Below, one piece after another: positions 21,517 through 22,192 of a DNA stretch of 22,192 nucleotides. The notes beneath the pieces are model-generated. The model saw only the letters and a program-made list of their open reading frames with translations. It did not search any database and was not told the DNA's origin. The position numbers and the translations under genes were made by a program. The stretch is from the IMG/VR virus record IMGVR_UViG_3300027963_000372, positions 1-22,192 of that record, one strand, 5' to 3'. This DNA is from a virus. Numbering within the stretch: the stretch's first letter is position 1; the number at the start of each line of letters is the position of its first letter.

Positions 21517-21528
21517 GTTTCTTTCGTT
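21517..21528 (-). repeat. Purine-rich leader motif, copy 1
   Basis: On the minus strand this reads AACGAAAGAAAC, two bases before the ATG of the 30-residue gene. The same 12 bases occur at 21943-21954. Confidence 0.6.
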
Positions 21529-21531
21529 AAT

Positions 21532-21545
21532 GGGGCCGAAGCCCC
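21532..21545 (-). promoter_or_regulatory. UUCG-capped hairpin between two minus-strand genes
   Basis: On the minus strand GGGGC-TTCG-GCCCC forms a five-pair stem with a highly stable UUCG loop. It lies 10 bases after the stop of the 127-residue gene. No T run follows, so it is more likely an RNA-stabilising or partial termination element than a full terminator. Confidence 0.55.
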
Positions 21546-21555
21546 GTAGGTTTAA

Positions 21556-21939
21556 TTAGGCTGCGGCTTTCTCAGAAAATAAGCGCTTGGCTTCTGTGCC
21601 TTGATCTGCATACTCATCAGAGCCATAAGCTGGATCAACTTCATCCCAAAATGTAGGAGAAATAAACTTACCAGCTTCAAGCGCTGCGTTAACACGGGCG
21701 GCTAAACGATCTGCTTTGGCTGATGCCTCTGCGCGTAAATCGGGAAAGTAAGAATCGCCAGACTCTGGGCAAACAACTTCCTGAGTGCCATTGAAAATGG
21801 CTTGATGACGAAAGCGCTTACCAGCTGCATTCTCGATCAGCACATAAAACTGTTCTGCAATGAATGGATGACCATCACAAGCAAAACCAGCGTTAAACAA
21901 ATCAGAAGCCACATAAGCAGTAAAAGTTGTCGTTTTCAT
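21556..21939 (-). CDS. Hypothetical protein, first gene of the minus-strand operon
   Basis: This 127-residue protein begins MKTTTFTAYVASDLFNAGFA and has an aromatic first half (GHPFIAEQFYVLIENAAGKRF). An alanine-rich helix follows (LRAEASAKADRLAARVNAAL), then an acidic end (FWDEVDPAYGSDEYADQG). No domain is recognised. It is the promoter-proximal gene, and the leader AACGAAAGAAACGAA before the ATG is purine-rich. It would be made early if the promoter at 21974-22001 is active. Confidence 0.68.
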   Translation of the reverse strand: MKTTTFTAYVASDLFNAGFACDGHPFIAEQFYVLIENAAGKRFRHQAIFNGTQEVVCPESGDSYFPDLRAEASAKADRLAARVNAALEAGKFISPTFWDEVDPAYGSDEYADQGTEAKRLFSEKAAA

Positions 21940-21942
21940 TTC

Positions 21943-21954
21943 GTTTCTTTCGTT
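21943..21954 (-). repeat. Purine-rich leader motif, copy 2
   Basis: The same AACGAAAGAAAC (minus strand) as at 21517-21528, here three bases before the ATG of the 127-residue gene. Confidence 0.6.
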
Positions 21955-21973
21955 TAAGTAGTAGGAGTAACGA

Positions 21974-22001
21974 AGTATGACAGAAATGAACTATCTGTAA
22001 A
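21974..22001 (-). promoter_or_regulatory. Sigma-70-like promoter of the minus-strand operon
   Basis: On the minus strand TTTACA (21996-22001) and CATACT (21974-21979) are 16 bases apart. They match the consensus at five and four of six positions. The start of transcription would be near 21967, leaving a leader of about 28 bases. Confidence 0.5.
21980..21998. promoter_or_regulatory. Operator-like palindrome in the minus-strand promoter
   Basis: ACAGA (21980-21984) and TCTGT (21994-21998) are perfect inverted repeats with a nine-base centre. They lie between the -35 and -10 boxes, so a bound repressor would block the promoter. Confidence 0.4.
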
Positions 22002-22018
22002 GAATTATTTTTAAACTG

Positions 22019-22048
22019 TTGTTTTTTTACATATACCGCAATTAGAAT
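22019..22048 (+). promoter_or_regulatory. Sigma-70-like promoter of the HTH regulator
   Basis: TTGTTT (22019-22024) and TAGAAT (22043-22048) are 18 bases apart. The expected start point is about 7 bases after the -10, that is at or beside ATG 22055, so the transcript may be leaderless. Confidence 0.45.
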
Positions 22049-22052
22049 GCGG
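22036..22052. promoter_or_regulatory. Operator-like palindrome over the regulator promoter
   Basis: CCGCA (22036-22040) and TGCGG (22048-22052) flank a seven-base centre that contains most of the -10 box. It is well placed for autoregulation. Confidence 0.4.
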
Positions 22053-22054
22053 CC

Positions 22055-22192
22055 ATGGAATCAATTCACACTATCAGGGCAAGGGCCAAGGCTCACAAGA
22101 TAACCATGTCTGCGGTGTGCGATGAGGCTGGCATCCAGCAGTCCCAAGTCAGCCGGTGGCTGTCTGGAACTGTGGAGCCTCTGTGGACATCA
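22055..22192 (+). CDS. HTH transcriptional regulator, 3' truncated by the window
   Basis: The first 46 codons are present and remain open. The protein begins MESIHTIRARAKAHKITMSA and continues VCDEAGIQQSQVSRWLSGTV. This is a helix-turn-helix of the Cro/XRE-like type, with AGIQQSQVSRWLSG as turn and recognition helix. There is no ribosome binding site before the ATG. It is divergent from the minus-strand operon and probably controls one or both promoters in between, as a Cro- or C1-like switch. Whether the phage is temperate cannot be told, because no integrase is in the window. Confidence 0.75.
   Translation, partial: MESIHTIRARAKAHKITMSAVCDEAGIQQSQVSRWLSGTVEPLWTS

Noticed and set aside
1-22192. 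tRNA genes, integrase, attachment sites, transposons
   Set aside because: I saw no cloverleaf-like sequence, recombinase motifs or terminal repeats by eye. A tRNA scan would be needed to exclude tRNAs fully.

Overview
This window looks like the late (virion and lysis) half of a tailed bacteriophage genome, most probably a short-tailed (podovirus-type) phage. On the plus strand it reads: the end of an upstream gene (portal position), a scaffold, a major capsid protein of the SU10/DUF5309 type, a head-tail adaptor, small virion proteins, a repeat-rich protein, an S74-type tail fibre, a lysis block, a nozzle-like protein and a run of Ala/Gln/Gly-rich internal (ejection) proteins. No terminase, polymerase, integrase, tRNA, rRNA, CRISPR array or IS element is visible. 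The host cannot be read directly. Mid-range base composition and the style of the small genes suggest a Gram-negative, possibly freshwater betaproteobacterial host, but this is inference.

Layout. 1-2313: gene end, scaffold, and a major capsid gene split by a 267-nt structured insertion that I identify as a group I intron (1821-2087). Removing it restores a continuous 320-residue capsid protein. A rho-independent terminator follows at 2327-2356. 2360-5322: small virion proteins, a GT-A glycosyltransferase, the adaptor and a protein built of 20- and 10-residue repeats. 5335-8094: tail fibre with C-terminal chaperone/protease, a free-standing HNH-AP2 endonuclease and two small fibre-adjacent genes. 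8098-10125: tightly overlapping lysis block with several membrane proteins, a 3TM-type holin and a GH24 lysozyme. 10156-11643: an HExxH protein, an HTH-phosphoesterase and a tiny membrane protein. 11665-11889: a lone minus-strand acidic gene with its own promoter-like sequence. 11996-20550: jelly-roll-like protein, nozzle-like protein, GNAT-like protein and four or five internal virion proteins. 20551-21939: a five-gene minus-strand operon of small genes that converges on the late operon. 22055 onward: the start of a plus-strand HTH regulator, divergent from that operon.

How the parts fit together. Scaffold, capsid protein, adaptor and nozzle build the head and short tail. The fibre and repeat protein would contact the host, and the glycosyltransferase may decorate the virion or host surface. 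The internal proteins would be ejected with the DNA. Holins and endolysin release progeny. The divergent region at 21940-22054 carries two opposed promoter-like sequences and two palindromes, so it is the most likely control switch in the window. The most notable element is the compact, ORF-less group I intron inside the capsid gene, with an HNH-AP2 endonuclease gene about 5 kb downstream.
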